Shown piece by piece: positions 10,250 to 22,900 of a DNA stretch of 64,000 bases. The position numbers were made by a program, and so were the translations under genes. A model generated the notes under the pieces. That model worked only from the letters and a program-made list of their open reading frames with translations. It did no database searches and was not told the DNA's origin. Source of the stretch: Breviolum minutum Mf 1.05b.01 (lineage: Eukaryota; Sar; Dinophyceae; Suessiales; Symbiodiniaceae). Positions within the stretch are counted from its first letter, which is position 1. Each line of letters opens with the position of its first letter. The DNA lies in the NCBI GenBank assembly GCA_000507305.1, contig DF240784.1, positions 1-64,000 of the forward strand, in the 5' to 3' direction.

Positions 10250-12650
10250 AAGCTAGCAAAGCTGAGTAACAGAAGCAAGTCTGTCAACGACCTTCTTCAC
10301 TGCAGCCTTGATCTTCTTCCAAAGGGATTTCACTTTCTGAAAAGCTGTGCAAACCTTAGAGCTTTTTTCCCCCGAGTGATGCATGTCAACCGCCGCATAA
10401 CATGCAATGCCAAACTTCAGAAATTGTTTCATGAGGTTTCTCCGACATGTCACATTGATCCAACACATCAAGAGCGAAGCGGCTTCAGCAAACATGCAGC
10501 GTATGTTGTTTTGTTTTTCTTCGTATTTACAATTCACGGAGCCGTGATGAATGAGCCTTGAGTATCAAAGTTGTATCCGAGGTGAAACAACTTGCAACTA
10601 AACCTAAAAGACATGAAGTAAATCAAGCTGGTCTTATGCATTGATACTTTTCCACAAGTACTAAGTTGCCAAGGGACAGTGCATCTGCCACAAACAACCA
10701 TTTGCCGCACAAATGCAGTGGGAACCCCCAGATAGGCGGCCTGAAGTGGAGACACTACAAGACACCGCAGGACTAGCAAGATTCAATTCAATTCAAAGCA
10801 TGAAATTTTAGTCGCTTTCACGGCAAAACGAAAACTTCACCAAGCACTGAGGTTTTCGTGGAACATACGGTTGATAGTTCAGAAATCCGGCTAGCCAGTT
10901 GATATGGTGAAAATCCCCCCCCCATTCTACATGTTTTTTTACATCCCCGTTGGGTTTTCGCCAGATTTCTTCCATCAACGTCATAGATTTATCAATAGTT
11001 CCAAGCATCTCTCTTTTTTGTTCTGGCCGCTTGCTGCTTGCAGTTTTCATCATTGCTACTCAAGTCTTTATCATCGCTATCAAAACCACAGCCCTCCTCC
11101 AGGACTGCATCGACTACTGGGCTCTCATCCCAGGACACAGAGGCTTTTGGTGAGCAATAGAAGGAGATACTGTATCCTGGTTGGCCCCCAAATGTTACCC
11201 GGATTTCTTGACTGAAAAACGTGCCCCACATTGAGATTTGGCCGTTTCCCCCCAAAACAAACAAATTTCTGGGAAAAAGTGCGGATCTTTTCGAAAAAAA
11301 CAACAACTTTTGATCTCTTTTGCTGCAAGTGCTTTGGATTTTTTTTACCTTCGAACACATTTTTTGTAGAAAAAAAACCAACTGCGACCAACTCATCCAA
11401 CAACTCCGGCCTGGAATAGGTGATGGTGGGAACATGCTCCAACTCAAACTCAATGTTTTATCCAAATGTACCAGGCCGCAGGACTTGCACCCCGCCCGCG
11501 CTTCGATTGATTCGATTTCAAGGGTTGTTGTTCGTAGTGCCCAAATCGGCACGTAGCGGAAGAAAATGACATGAAGAAAAATGCCCATGGAGCGGAAGAA
11601 CATGGGTAACCACAAGTTAACCGGAAAATCCTTCCAGTCAGGAAGGATCTCAGGTCCGAGACGTGGGGATATCCAAAGGTCGTCAAACTATGATGGATTT
11701 TGCCTTGCCAAAAGAGATTGGCAAATGTCCTTGAGCCTGAGAGTTTCCAAGGGGTGGAAAAAAACATGTTGTTTTCAACAACTTCAAACTCAAGTTCTTC
11801 CGGTTTGCTGAAAAAACTTTAAACTATAGGTGTTTTTTTTCTAAATTCATCAGTAATAGATATAGTATTAGAAATAGATACTAATTACGTATCATATAAA
11901 ATCTCGTAAGTTTCCTGGATGTTTCCGGTTTTTTAAACATCCTTCCACTTTTTGTTTATTCCCCCAAGGGTCTCCCGACCAGAATGTCTTGGAGTTGGGC
12001 AATAACGCCTGGGAGTGGAGGGATTGGCGAAGATCCAACGGTGCCGGAGATCCGCGCTGAGGATCCGACCCCAGTGGACATGCGCCGGCACCATAAGGAC
12101 TGCTGCTTCCAGCTGGGCAGAAAAAACCTGTGTTATTTAAAAGCTCACGACTTTTGAAGGTGACTTTTTTTGAAAGATATTAATTCAATCAGCGACCAAA
12201 ACTAAAGGCACATCAGAAAAAGACTGGCTTACCATATATGATGTTGTCTTGATATGTTTTGATGATATCTGAATATATTTGATGCCTTTTTTTCACCATT
12301 CTGACAAAAGAAAAGCAGGCACAACGTCACAAATCCTTCCCAGGCCTTGATAGCAAGGCTGTGGCGTTGAAAAGTTGGTTGGCTTGACATTTTGCGCTTG
12401 TGCTCCTTCGAAGCAATGCAATCCTGGCGGACCTGATCAACGAGTTGGTGGTTTTTCACCAACCCATCTGAAAAATATGCGAACCGTCAAATTGGGTTCA
12501 TCTTCCCCAATTTTCGGGGTGAACATGAAAAATATTTGAGTTTGCCACCACCTAGTCATGAACCCAGCACGGTTTTGTGGTGGAAAAGGGAAGGATTTCT
12601 GTTGGTGTTTTTGGTGGGCATCAAGTATTGACACTTCCGAGCTCTCCACA
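10250..12650 (-). CDS. Exon candidates upstream of the 7.0-10.0 kb gene
   Basis: Protein-like minus-strand segments bounded by plausible splice sites lie at about 12553-12650 (VSILDAHQKHQQKSFPFPP), 12310-12432, 11945-12118 (LEAAVLMVPAHVHWGRILSA after a polypyrimidine tract and CAG), 11465-11660 (a membrane segment, NLWLPMFFRSMGIFLHVIFF), 11372-11450 (FELEHVPTITYSRPELLDEL), 11040-11215 (EIRVTFGGQPGYSISFY), 10650-10770 and 10255-10350. The intron between 12552 and 12432 is almost exactly a family A element. These may be the 5' part of the gene ending at 7006, giving a membrane protein, but joins were not established for every intron. The family is not recognised. Confidence 0.4.
10869..10980. 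repeat. Family B TIR element, copy B2
   Basis: It opens GGTTGATAGTTCAGAAATCC and closes CCAGATTTCTTCCATCAAC, with the internal CCAGTTGATATGGTG motif of the family. Confidence 0.75.
12444..12555. repeat. Family A TIR element, copy A3, coincides with an intron
   Basis: Begins GTTGGTGGTTTTTCACCAA and ends GCCACCACCTAG. Read on the minus strand its right end gives the donor (CTAG|GTGGTGGC), and the acceptor (ATCAG|GTCC) lies 11 bases past its left end. The 119-bp intron 12433-12551 is therefore essentially the element. Confidence 0.75.
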
Positions 12651-12883
12651 TGGCTTGGGCTTTCTCTTGTTGAGGTATAACCTTTTGTTGGGTGCGAGGG
12701 TCACAGAAAAGGGATCAGAATGGATCATAACTTTGTGGGTGAAGTTGATCTACTATTTCAGCAACTTCCACATCCCTGAAATAAGGCCGTCTTGGGTAGG
12801 ATTACCCTTATTTAACAACCTTTTGATATGGTGTCACGTGACGTTATGAGAATTTATCCAGATATCAAAGCTCTGCAAAAACA

Positions 12884-13075
12884 TATGAGCAATGAAAAAA
12901 AACCTGGTTCTTTAGGGTATTTTCGGTGATAATACCAGCCAGTTATACAGTCTCGGGGAATATAATAAGCCATGATAAAGATCCCTATTAAACAACAATA
13001 ATTTCATGGAAGCCGTCTCCGGCCGGCTTTTAATAGGGCATCCAAAAAAAATGGGTAATATTATAAAACCCTACG
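12884..13075. repeat. Family C-related element, incomplete or composite
   Basis: It opens GAGCAATGAAAAAAAACCTG like other family C termini. It contains TAAAGATCCCTATTAAACAA and a GC palindrome CCGGCCGG. A matching right terminus was not found, so it is probably rearranged. Confidence 0.4.
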
Positions 13076-13099
13076 TGACTGTATGAGGTTGATGAGTCT

Positions 13100-16000
13100 A
13101 TCCGACCTACAGACAGGAAAACCAATGGGAGTTGATCCATCCTGGGAAGGACCTGCAGCTGAGTAACGTCATGCGAGGCTCCCGTGCCGCCACGCCCTCT
13201 TCACCTCGTTGGTCGCACGGGGCGGACAACGAAGGGACACGGGAACTGTCCAGGTCGTTAGACCAAGGAACTGTAGTCACAAAAAAGTATCTCAAAACGT
13301 GGTCCAAAAACTTATCCAACCCAAAGTTCATAGTCTTAATTGCTATATTCAATGATATTCATCTCTATGCCACCAAAGTTATAAAGTTAGAATTTAGTCA
13401 CAACGTTGATGTTGGAACTCTTCTGATTTCCACCAGTTCCACAGAAATCAGGGTGACCCAAGCAGTAGTAGCCACGTGGACATCGTTTATAAGGCACGAC
13501 CAAGCCTGCAGCGGGGGAACAAAGTTGGTACTTCTGCCTGACCCTCAGCTGCACAATCCCCATGAAATTCCTGGTGCAAAATACCATCCGATTTGATCTA
13601 GGTGGATTTTCACAGCCAGGGAAATGGTAGTTTACCAGAGTGAAAACATCACTATCTTCTTGTTGAATGTTGGATTTGTATGATTTTCTATGGATCTCAG
13701 TTCGAATCTTTTTGTCTTGCATTGTGTAACATTTTGTGTCGACGCAAACAACATCAAACAACATGTTGTCTCATGTTAGGATCAGTAAAATTTGGACATG
13801 ACTCCATGATCTCAGTCAAAAACACGTCGCAATAAGCTGACATGTTGATACCACAATATGACTATCACCATTCTACAAGTACCATCAAACAGCCTTATCA
13901 ACAATAATGGAACCTTCTATTTTTTCATCCGAATGAACACTTCCTTTGGCATTTTCATGCTTGTCTCCATAACAACCCTTGGCTAGTTGGTAGTTCCAAG
14001 CGAATTGTAATATTCCCCAGGTATGGGTGAAACAAACAAAAATGAAAACACCTGGCTGGGCATTTTTCTTGAAAACGTCCACCAGGCAGCCTGGTTCGTC
14101 ACATACCCAACCACGACGACAGGCAATGGGCTCAATCATTCTGGCCCGAGGACCTTGGAGTTATCGATGAAATTCATCGAGTGGTTTCCAATCAACATAG
14201 GATTTGTGTGTTTTTTTTGGGGGGGGAGGTCCCTGATATTATCCTTTTGTTGTACTTAAGATTTTTTATCAAAATTATATATTTTTTTCATTAAGGTTGG
14301 TTTAATCTTGATACTCTTCGAATATCTGAATATCTTCTCAGACGCGGACACCAAAAGCCTTTTGGGCACAACTGACATTGAACCTGGCAATTTTGCAAAA
14401 GGATGCGAACGGTTGGGGTGCAAAACCAACTTCAGTGGAGGTCAATAAGGCAAGCTGTCATGTCGACATGTTCCCACCATAGTTTGTGCTGGAATTCGGT
14501 CCCAACCTGTCGTGTGAAAGCCATATAAGTTCCAGGAGGACATGGAGTTGGAGTACCTCAATGTCGCGGCATGATGTTGTTGGATCAGCTTTATTCATCA
14601 TGAGTTGCTTCTCTCCTATATTCAGCGCATTTCAGCGCTGTAGAGAAAGGTATAATACAAATATCTTTTAAACAGAAACACTAAAAGCAATGCATCATTT
14701 ACCAAGCATTTTTTTCCAATTCAACACCATCACAACATCATGCCTCTGTGTTTTTCAGGAAAACTTCCAGGTTCCATACTCATTCCAGCGCTCTCACAGA
14801 AGTGCCCCGTAGGACACGGTAGGATGCGGAAGGTAAAACTGAGTGCGATTTCGGCTGTCAAGGCGATCTGACCATAAATCGCACAAATTTGCAAGTCAAT
14901 TCCCATACCATCCATGTATGGTATATTTACCTACATCTGGTTGATTTTTACACTAAATGTAGGGAAATGTACCATACATGGATGGTATGGGAATTTGTTT
15001 CATTCTGAGATGTTTTCCTTTTGTACATGTCACATCTTTCAGAAATGCCTTGAGGGACATGTTTTGCAAAAAAACCTTCCAGTCCATTTGCGTGTCAAAT
15101 CATAGATCCCCACAACGCGGAGAATACAATTGAGCCACGAAAAAAAAACCTGATCACTTTCAATTATACTGGCTGTTTAATAGGGATTCCTATAATGGGA
15201 TAAATAAACTAAACCATAACAAAGGGTAGTAGAACCCCACACCCCCTATACAACCTTAACAACCCCATGATTTTTTTCATTGCTCAATTGAAAACTTCAT
15301 TTGAAGGGCTCTGAGAAATCACCATCGACCACTGGGAGTTGAACTCATCGAAGTTCTTGTGCTGGCAGTAGTGGCCAATTGGACACTCGCCTTGTGGCGA
15401 ACGCTTAGAGAACCGAAAATTGATACTAAAAATCAAGGAGGGTCCCCCGGATAAATCTATTTCATGTATCCTGATTTACTCTATCCATCTTTTTTCCATA
15501 AGCTTTTCAATGTTTTTCATATCCTCAAGGTCACTTTTGTTGTTTTTCCTCTTAGTCATCGGAGAAGATCCATCGTTGATCCGAGGAAGAGAACATCCAG
15601 TGGTACCGAACTCTCAGTTTGTGAGTTCTGATGTGATACAACTACCGATTCGTGTCGCACAAAAATGGCGTAGCAGCTACATTTCCATACATCTCTTTTG
15701 TGACAAAAAAACTACTTCTTAATCTCATGTCGACATTCATTTCTATATATTACCCTCCAGGGAATTCACATATCCCACCTTGGGAAAAAGAAAATCATCT
15801 TCAAACATGTCATTTTTGGGGGGTATGATGTTAGTTCCCAGCAGGGTATTATATTATATTTTTCAAACACAATTCCAGTTGCAAAAGCACGCTTTTAGGC
15901 CACACAAAAATGGTACTAGGATTCCGACCTAAGAAGCGGAACTGCAGGGTCGTCCGTGACCTTTTTTCAGCGTCTGCGGAAAAATGATAATGAAATTATA

Positions 16001-17450
16001 TATGCACCCATTACAAACATCCAAAAAATCCATAGCTATAGCTGCTTGCAATTTTCTTCAAATGATTCAACTTGAAATGTGTTGGATGGTTGTAAAACTC
16101 ATTTTTCACAGCTTCCAAGTGTGGTTTTTGTTTCGGTTGCGCACCAGTCCCTATTGTTCAGCGTCACCCGCAAGGTCGCGTGACCCAAGGCCTGCAAAAG
16201 TGTTGGTCAAATCCAGTGATAATTCCTTGGGAAAAAGGCCCCCTAGCTGTTGAACCCCCTGTTGGAGCCCGTTAAAAGGGGATCGGGACCCAATAAATAC
16301 TCACTATATAAGGTAATTATATATCGGGTTGATCTTTTTTTTTCGGGGCCCCCATCCCAAGGGTACCACCATCTTCCCTATGAGTGATTTATGAATCATA
16401 TTTTGGGATGCTCCTACTCCCAGTAACAGTCACCGGCAGTATATCTAATCTTTATAGGAGACCCCTGTTAACCGTCACTTGCCAATGTTTCTGGCAGGGG
16501 TGAAGCATCCCAAATCATATTCATATAATATATACCATATCTAAGATTCCAATATAATTTTTGTTACAAATCCAAACCAGTAGACTAGATCATATCCATT
16601 ATATAACCATCAATCATCAATGATATAACCTATGGAAGTCCAATTGACGGTGGTTTGATACATCCCAGCGAAGGAGTTCTATCAACAGTATCAACCCGAG
16701 TTTAATCATTCAAATTCAGCAAGCCAAAACCATCAAAAAATACATCAGGTCATACTTAACTCAATAGTGGTATATAGTTATACACGGTAAATTATAACAA
16801 ACACCAACATATGATTATATGCAGCATTCATTTATATCTATATATTATATGTATATTCATAATATATATATATATTTATATACACATATCTGATTGATTC
16901 GTCCACTCGCCAGTTTCGCCAACTCTCTGAGACTAAACTCTTGCAAGGAAACTGTCACATCGCCTTGCTGGAACGGGCTGCAAGCATATTTGGCACCTGA
17001 GAATCTACACGATGGGAAAATTCACATTTTTTCAACATAAAAATGGAGGATGATTTTTGAAGATTTTCCCCTTACAAAATGGGGAAAATGAGGTTCCATG
17101 ATTTCTATGTCAATGTTTTTCGGAGTGTAAGATTTTGAAATGAACATGTTTTTTGTTCCATCATTTTTTTCCCAGGTGGTTTCGTTTCAAAGCATTCGAA
17201 CCATGAAACGGTACGCAGTACGCCTCGTCACATCCTTTCCTTTTTGCCACTGCTGTTTGTAGGTTGTCATGCGACCAGTGAAAGTGACTGTCAGCATACG
17301 GGAAAAAGACACCAATGCTTGTTGCACGCTTGCGTACCTCGCACATGATCTGCGTAGATGAAATAAATACCACCGAAGGAGAACCTGAGCCCATGTGGAA
17401 ACTTCTTGGCCATCGCAAATTAATGAACATAGAAAACATATGGAATACGA
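13100..17450 (-). CDS. Extracellular-type gene region with CPxGxxC cysteine-rich exons
   Basis: Several short minus-strand exons encode the CPxGxxC signature seen in ephrin-receptor-like and GCC2/GCC3-type cysteine-rich repeats. They are 15310-15415 (CPIGHYCQHKNF), about 14760-14880 (CPTGHFCESAGMS), 14507-14557 (TPCPPGTYMAF, donor CAG|GTTGGG), 14341-14383 (VQCQLCPKGFWCP after CAG), about 14080-14130 (CRRGWVCDEPGC) and about 13430-13580 (CPRGYYCLGHPDFC). Further protein-like minus segments are at 17170-17420, 16920-16990, 16150-16260, 15600-15700, 13890-13990 and 13150-13270. Such repeats are normally secreted or lie on the outside of membrane proteins. The region lies downstream, in transcription, of the TIG-like exons at 20-24.8 kb and is probably the 3' part of that gene. 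Individual joins were not proven. Confidence 0.5.
14898..14995. repeat. Family E palindromic element, copy E1
   Basis: Nearly perfect inverted termini are AATTCCCATACCATCCATG and CATGGATGGTATGGGAATT. Inside is the conserved pair TATTTACCTACAT and AAATGTAGG, so the whole element can fold as one hairpin. Confidence 0.85.
15132..15285. repeat. Family C TIR element with 4-bp TSD AATT
   Basis: It begins GAGCCACGAAAAAAAACCTG and ends TTTTTTTCATTGCTC. The tetranucleotide AATT lies directly on both sides (15128-15131 and 15286-15289), which reads as a target-site duplication. Confidence 0.85.
15751..15850. repeat. Family K element, copy K2
   Basis: TACCCTCCAGGGAATTCACA at the left, ATATCCCACCTTGGGAAAAA inside and CCCAGCAGGGTA at the right match the order found at 2299-2400. 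Confidence 0.6.
16398..16516. repeat. Single-copy inverted-repeat element
   Basis: ATATTTTGGGATGCT on the left is mirrored by AGCATCCCAAATCATAT on the right, with unrelated sequence between. No second copy was noticed in the window. Confidence 0.5.
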
Positions 17451-17885
17451 GTCATCTCAGGATACCACCAATCCATTCGAAGGAGCAGTTCAAGCCAGTG
17501 CTGTTCAAAAAGCCATAGCCGAAGACCTGAAATTGCGAAATGGATAGAAATGTACCAAGAAAACCCATCACGTCACGTGGCCCAATAGAAATAAAAGAGA
17601 TCAAACCTTTCACTATCTTTGCAAAACTTGTTGATCAATCGAATTCGATCGTATCACAAGGTCTGCTCGTTTTCAATTGGACATCTCCACTCTCAGATCT
17701 TCACTGAGACAAATCCTCCGCCATAGGTCATTCCCACCTGCTTCAAGGCCAATCTTTTGTTGGCATTTGTTGCTGATGATGCTGATGCACAAAAATCTCG
17801 ATACAGCACGTAATGATTTTATGTTTCACCAACCTGGGATCTGTTTTTTGAGCACTTTTCTGTTGAAGAGATGTTCCTCATCAAG

Positions 17886-17996
17886 ATACCCACTCGAAAA
17901 CTAACAGGGCAATGGAAAACCCACCATTTGAAGATGTATTTCTTAGTGAAAATTGACATTTTCCAATGTCATGCTCGTTTTCAGGGGTGTATCTTT
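17886..17996. repeat. Family H TIR element, copy H3
   Basis: Left CGAAAACTAACAGGGCAATG and right CATGCTCGTTTTCAGGGGTG carry the family H ACTAACA/TTTTCAGGGG signature. Confidence 0.55.
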
Positions 17997-18155
17997 TGAG
18001 GATCCTCGTTTGTTTGTTTACTTTTTTTTCTTTCGTGAGGATTTTCATGTAGTTCCTGTGCCAAGATCTGAATCCATGTGATGGAAATTCGTTCTCCTGC
18101 CTCTGGATCAACATTTCTAAGCCTTTCAGGTCGGTCATGGTGAAGTCATTGGTGG

Positions 18156-18157
<2 letters not shown>

Positions 18158-18187
<30 letters not shown>

Positions 18188-18189
18188 GC

Positions 18190-18224
<35 letters not shown>

Positions 18225-18281
18225 GAACAAGAACAAGAACAAGAACAATAACAAGAACAAGAACAAGAACAACAAGAAGAA
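18158..18281. repeat. AAC microsatellite grading into AAGAAC repeats
   Basis: About 20 CAA/AAC units are followed by repeated GAACAA hexamers. The poly-Val ORF read on the opposite strand is an artefact of this repeat. Confidence 0.95.
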
Positions 18282-18690
18282 GTTCATGGCATTCACATCC
18301 AAAGTTATAATTGGGCAACTTGTTCCTAGAACATGAAGAAGTGTAAGAAGTGTTCAGGGAAAAAACTGGACATCATTGAGGCAAACAAATGTTCAAAACT
18401 GAACTTGTGTATGACTTCAAGAACATCCATCTAATGACACAGGAAAACACGCACACACACACAGAATCATCACATTGGGTTGAGAAATCTGCGATAATCT
18501 GCGAATGTTTCAGAAGCCAAGCAACAAGATCTGCTCGTGAAAAGTGAAATATGCCATGGTTTTTGGTACATCGTAGGCCTTGGAATCGGGAAGTAGCAAA
18601 AAGCCATAGCTTTGAAGGTCAACACATGTGACAAAGAGGAACATGGCATCTAAATCAAAACATCTTTAAAAAAAACACACAATTGTGTAT

Positions 18691-18808
18691 ATACCATCTG
18701 GAAAGTAGATATTCACCAACTCCCATTAGTCTTGGTCAAAAAAATAGCCCCTTTACAAATCGCCACCGAACTTGGTGGGTGGCTAGCCATCTACTTTCCA
18801 GATGGTAT
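18691..18808. repeat. TIR element with 20-bp perfect inverted ends
   Basis: ATACCATCTGGAAAGTAGAT at 18691-18710 is exactly the reverse complement of 18789-18808. A TA-dinucleotide run follows directly. No coding capacity is visible. The perfect ends suggest a recent, non-autonomous DNA element. Confidence 0.85.
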
Positions 18809-19284
18809 TATATATATATATATACACATACAGTATATCTCACATCATCTCACCTACCAAACATCTGCAAATTTTCTGTAAAGAATGTCTTCTGCAAACT
18901 CATGGTTCGGACAAAAAAAGAAATTCAGCATCTCGCATCCTCATCTTGATCCCAGGCCAACACACCTTCCAAACAACACACCGGATCATGGACTGTCATG
19001 CCAATCAGAACCAGAAAACACATGCTTTTTTAAATGTCCAAAACGTGACCTTTACCTTTGAACACAAAAGGCAATATGCCAAACTTACAAACATGTGAGA
19101 AAACAATGTTGAAACTATGTTGAAAGAAAAGTTTCTATATCACAGGTACTTGTGCTGTTTTTTGTTTTATCAACATCTTACGAAGAGAAGCATGTTTTGC
19201 TCCGGATGAACCTTCAGGCGCATAGTTCTGTCCGTTGTTCGAGATGTACAAAGGCCTTCGGTCGGTAAAGAATGTAAACCTATG

Positions 19285-19380
19285 ACGGATCCATGGGACG
19301 ATTGTATATTTACCTACATGAGTGGTTGATCTTTATGGTAAATGTAGGTACTGTTAATATACAAGTCCCATGTATCCTAA
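19285..19380. repeat. Family E palindromic element, copy E2
   Basis: GGATCCATGGGAC, TATATTTACCTACAT, AAATGTAGG and GTCCCATGTATCC occur in the family E order. Confidence 0.7.
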
Positions 19381-19842
19381 AGGGACGAATTCCTAAATCA
19401 TCAAACTTTGTCCTTTGTCAGGTCTGTTTTTTGGTGGTATTTTGGGGTGGCACTAATTTCACAAATGACTGGAGGATTCAGGAAGCAAAATTATGGCATG
19501 ATTTTTCGCAATCTCAGCAGTGACGCACTGAGGCACAGGCACTCGAGACATATCTTCGTTCAAAGTGATTTTTGGAAGCTCCACAACAACCTGAAAAATT
19601 TGAAAGCTTTAAATGGAAGACTGTCAGGCAAGTGTTGAGAATCTATCTTGCTTTTCAGTTGCTTGCCAGGGGGTGGTAGCCCTTAACATAGTACATATAG
19701 ATATATCATTTAGAGTCAATCATCCAGCATTTTAAGATATCTTAAGCAGGGTTGAGAAGCTATGGAAGGGACAAAAGGTTGCAAAGCCGCGAGGCGTCAA
19801 GATTCTGGTTGGCAGTGTTAATACTCTATAATGCATATTACC

Positions 19843-19937
19843 AATTGGTGGTTTCAACCAATTTGAAAAATATAAGTCAAAATGGGTTCATCTTCCCCAA
19901 ATAGGGGTGAACATAAAACAATATTTGAAACCACCAT
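19843..19937. repeat. Family A TIR element, copy A4
   Basis: Begins AATTGGTGGTTTCAACCA and ends TTTGAAACCACCAT. A fragment related to family G follows at once (19936-19999). Confidence 0.75.
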
Positions 19938-19990
19938 GAAAAATAGATCTAGGGGGTATAACCCATATTTCTAGGGATTAAAACCTTCAT

Positions 19991-22900
19991 TTTTCATGGG
20001 CACTTGGGGTGCCCTTGGGAAGAGATATTTAAGAAAGAATTAAAACGGATGCCATCACAGAACTTCAAAGCGTCTCTCCCTTCAGTTCTGTTCTTGAGTG
20101 ATCGGAGGAGGGGCCTCCGTGTCCGTTGGAGCAAGTGCGGTCTGCACCAAATGGAGGCCTTCGGGCTCGATAGAAACCTCACATTTGCGTGGATAAAAAA
20201 AAGCTCCAGCCCCTTTCCATGGGAAAATGATATGCCCAAAAGAAATGTTCACCTCTTTTGGGGAAAAAAACATCTGGAAAAATACAATTTTTAATCAAAA
20301 CATATAAAAGAAAAACCCTACAATGACTCCTTTCGTCTTTCTTGGGTCTCATCCTCTCCTTTTTTTGGGGGGCTGGGAATTTTTCCGAGTCACAGCCTTT
20401 CGTGTTGTGTGTGCGTCATCCGAGCTTTCTGATGGTAGCTCTATAAATACTTGGAAGGTTGGTGCTAAGGGCGTGACACCACCAAATCGGATCTTCAAGT
20501 AGTTGGTGCTGATGAAGCCTTGACCTCAACCGATTTTCAAGCACGTGCCATATTATTGCAGGCACGTATATATATATATATATATACTTTCCTCCATCCA
20601 TCAACATCAACACCCCTTTTTTTACAATGATCTACTCATCCATCTCGATTACTTGATGTGATGGTGGATGATGGTTGACGTGGTTATAATAGGTACACTC
20701 TGGTAAACTAACATTTGTAACAACGGAACATGGACCCGGATTGAAGATTTACTTTCCTATTGAACATTTCGTTGATTCTTATGGTAAATCTAGGTAAATA
20801 TACCTTACATGGATTCTATGGAAATTAGTTTACCAAGGGGTAGCCTTATCATCGTACCTGTCCGTCCCGAGGCCGCCAGACCCAAGAGCCGAATGCTGAG
20901 CCCTTTATGATTTGGGCCCAATGGAGGATCCACGGCAGTAATCCTGGGAGCCGTTTCCAAACAGAAAGGACTTGACATGGAAATTTCAAATCAACAACTA
21001 ATGAAGAAACTTCAACCATGAGCCCCCAAAACCATGAAAAATAGAGGTATTTTGGCCACCAAAAAACCAAGGTTATTTACCATGAAAACCTCTAAACATG
21101 CAGGTTTTGGGGGCCCATGGAAAAAGAAACAGAAAAAAACCGGCTGATTGTGACATTTGCCTTTTAAATATCCTTTCAAAAAAAAAGGTGGAATCGCATT
21201 GTTCAGTTGCTCATGCACCATGTCTTGGCACCTTGGAATCTCATAGTAGAGGAACTTCTGTGATGCCTGTGGATGCGAATTCCCAGCGCCGCCATCGACA
21301 TCTTAATTCCTAAAAAACAAGGTACATGTGGAGACCATTTTCGGTTGCCAGGATTGAATGCTTCACATGTAAACCATCATTTTACCTCATGCGTTACCTC
21401 ATTTGTTACCCCATGCGTAAAACATCATGTTTTAAATTTCAACCTCATCATCGAAATCGCTTCATTTCAATCATCCGACTTCCAACCAGTCGATCCACGG
21501 GACGCCTCCACGAAGTCCTGCTGATTCAAAGCCACTTCGAACTTCACCTGCTTTTGTTGGGGTCTCAAACTTCACCCTACGTGGAGGATCATCCCAGTTA
21601 GTAAGTGGTGAGGATCACCCCCATCTATAAGACATGAAACGCCCATTTGGAAGGAGAATACCCCTACTCAGGGGCCCTACTAACCATGGTTATTAACCAC
21701 TTACTAAATGGGATGATCATCCAAGTAGCTGTTTGGGGGGGGTTGGAGCCCAATACCCACGTGATTTATTTTTGGTGTTTTAATGGGGTTGCTAAGGGGC
21801 CCCCATCTCAAGGGTTTTCAATGGTATCCCGTATGAATTAATCAATGAGGTAACAATTTTTTGATCCCACAAAATCATATGAGCCAGGGTTGATTAACTC
21901 CTTATTGATTGAGGATAAATTAATCCCATTGAGATCCATGACGGGAATCCTTGGATTGAAATATATTGAGATAATCATCCCCCCCGAAAAACCAGGGGTC
22001 ATTATTTCGGACACCAACCCAAGCGGTGCGCAAACTTATACCGGAAGGGGAAATCCCTCAAAATGACCAGCAACATTCGTCCCCGTTCGACCCCCCCCCC
22101 AAACTGGTAATTTAATGACCCCGAAAAAAACGAACGAATGACTGGCTGGAAAATCTACCATGAAGATTCATAGTTCCTATCCTATTTTCAAATGGTTGGA
22201 CTATCCAATGTCATCTTAGTTTTCCGGGGTGTAACGCTTTGATCCCATGTAAAAATATGACCCTGGGTCTAACCATCCCCTATGGAAACATGGGAAGTTT
22301 AGACCCCACATATGCATTGGATGTATCGATGTTCTGATGACAGTGAATAAATAAAAATCGTAATGGACATTTGGGGACCCTTACTCAAAAGGAACCCTAT
22401 TGTTACCAGTTACAGTTGGTAGTTGAACCACCCGTTTAATTTGAAAAATATGACGTAGTAGTCAAACTTGCATCATTTCTCCAGGGAACGGGTGAAAATT
22501 CCAAAAATGTTTTTCTTTACCACCACCTAGCAACCTTTTCATCGAATAAAAACACAGCTGCAATCATGTTGCAACCGTTTTTTTTAAAGACCTTTCTTGA
22601 AGAAAGTGTCCCCAAATTTTCTGCTCTAAGAATCCTGACCCCTCAAAAATGGCTATTTTGAGAACCCGAATCCCTACTATTCAGGTTCAAACCCTTCCAT
22701 TGCAGGGTCCAAGGATTCTTAGGGTGAAAACAATCTGACGCCTTTCATCCTGAAAACTTCCGGTTGGAACATCGGTGGCTCCAACTCTTCCGCTTGTCCC
22801 CCTGCACCTCGCCCTGAGTTACAACCTCATTGGAAGAACTGGTTTGGAGGATCATCTCATTCAGTAAGTGGTTAACAAATGAACTAGATTATTAGTAAGT

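Larger units (their letters stand above)
17451..19990. other. Repeat-rich stretch with few exon candidates
   Basis: This stretch holds a family H-like element (17886-17996), an AAC microsatellite (18158-18281), a 20-bp TIR element (18691-18808), family E (19285-19380) and family A (19843-19937). No exon could be supported with confidence. Confidence 0.4.

Noticed and set aside
12437..12649. Minus-strand ORF ending FFRWVGEKPPTR
   Set aside because: Its second half translates a family A element. Similar ORFs with FRWVG or GGFKYV recur at 38486, 49501 and 63680 for the same reason.
18133..18281. Poly-Val ORF on the minus strand
   Set aside because: It is the translation of an AAC microsatellite. 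The flanking parts show no splice-consistent exon.
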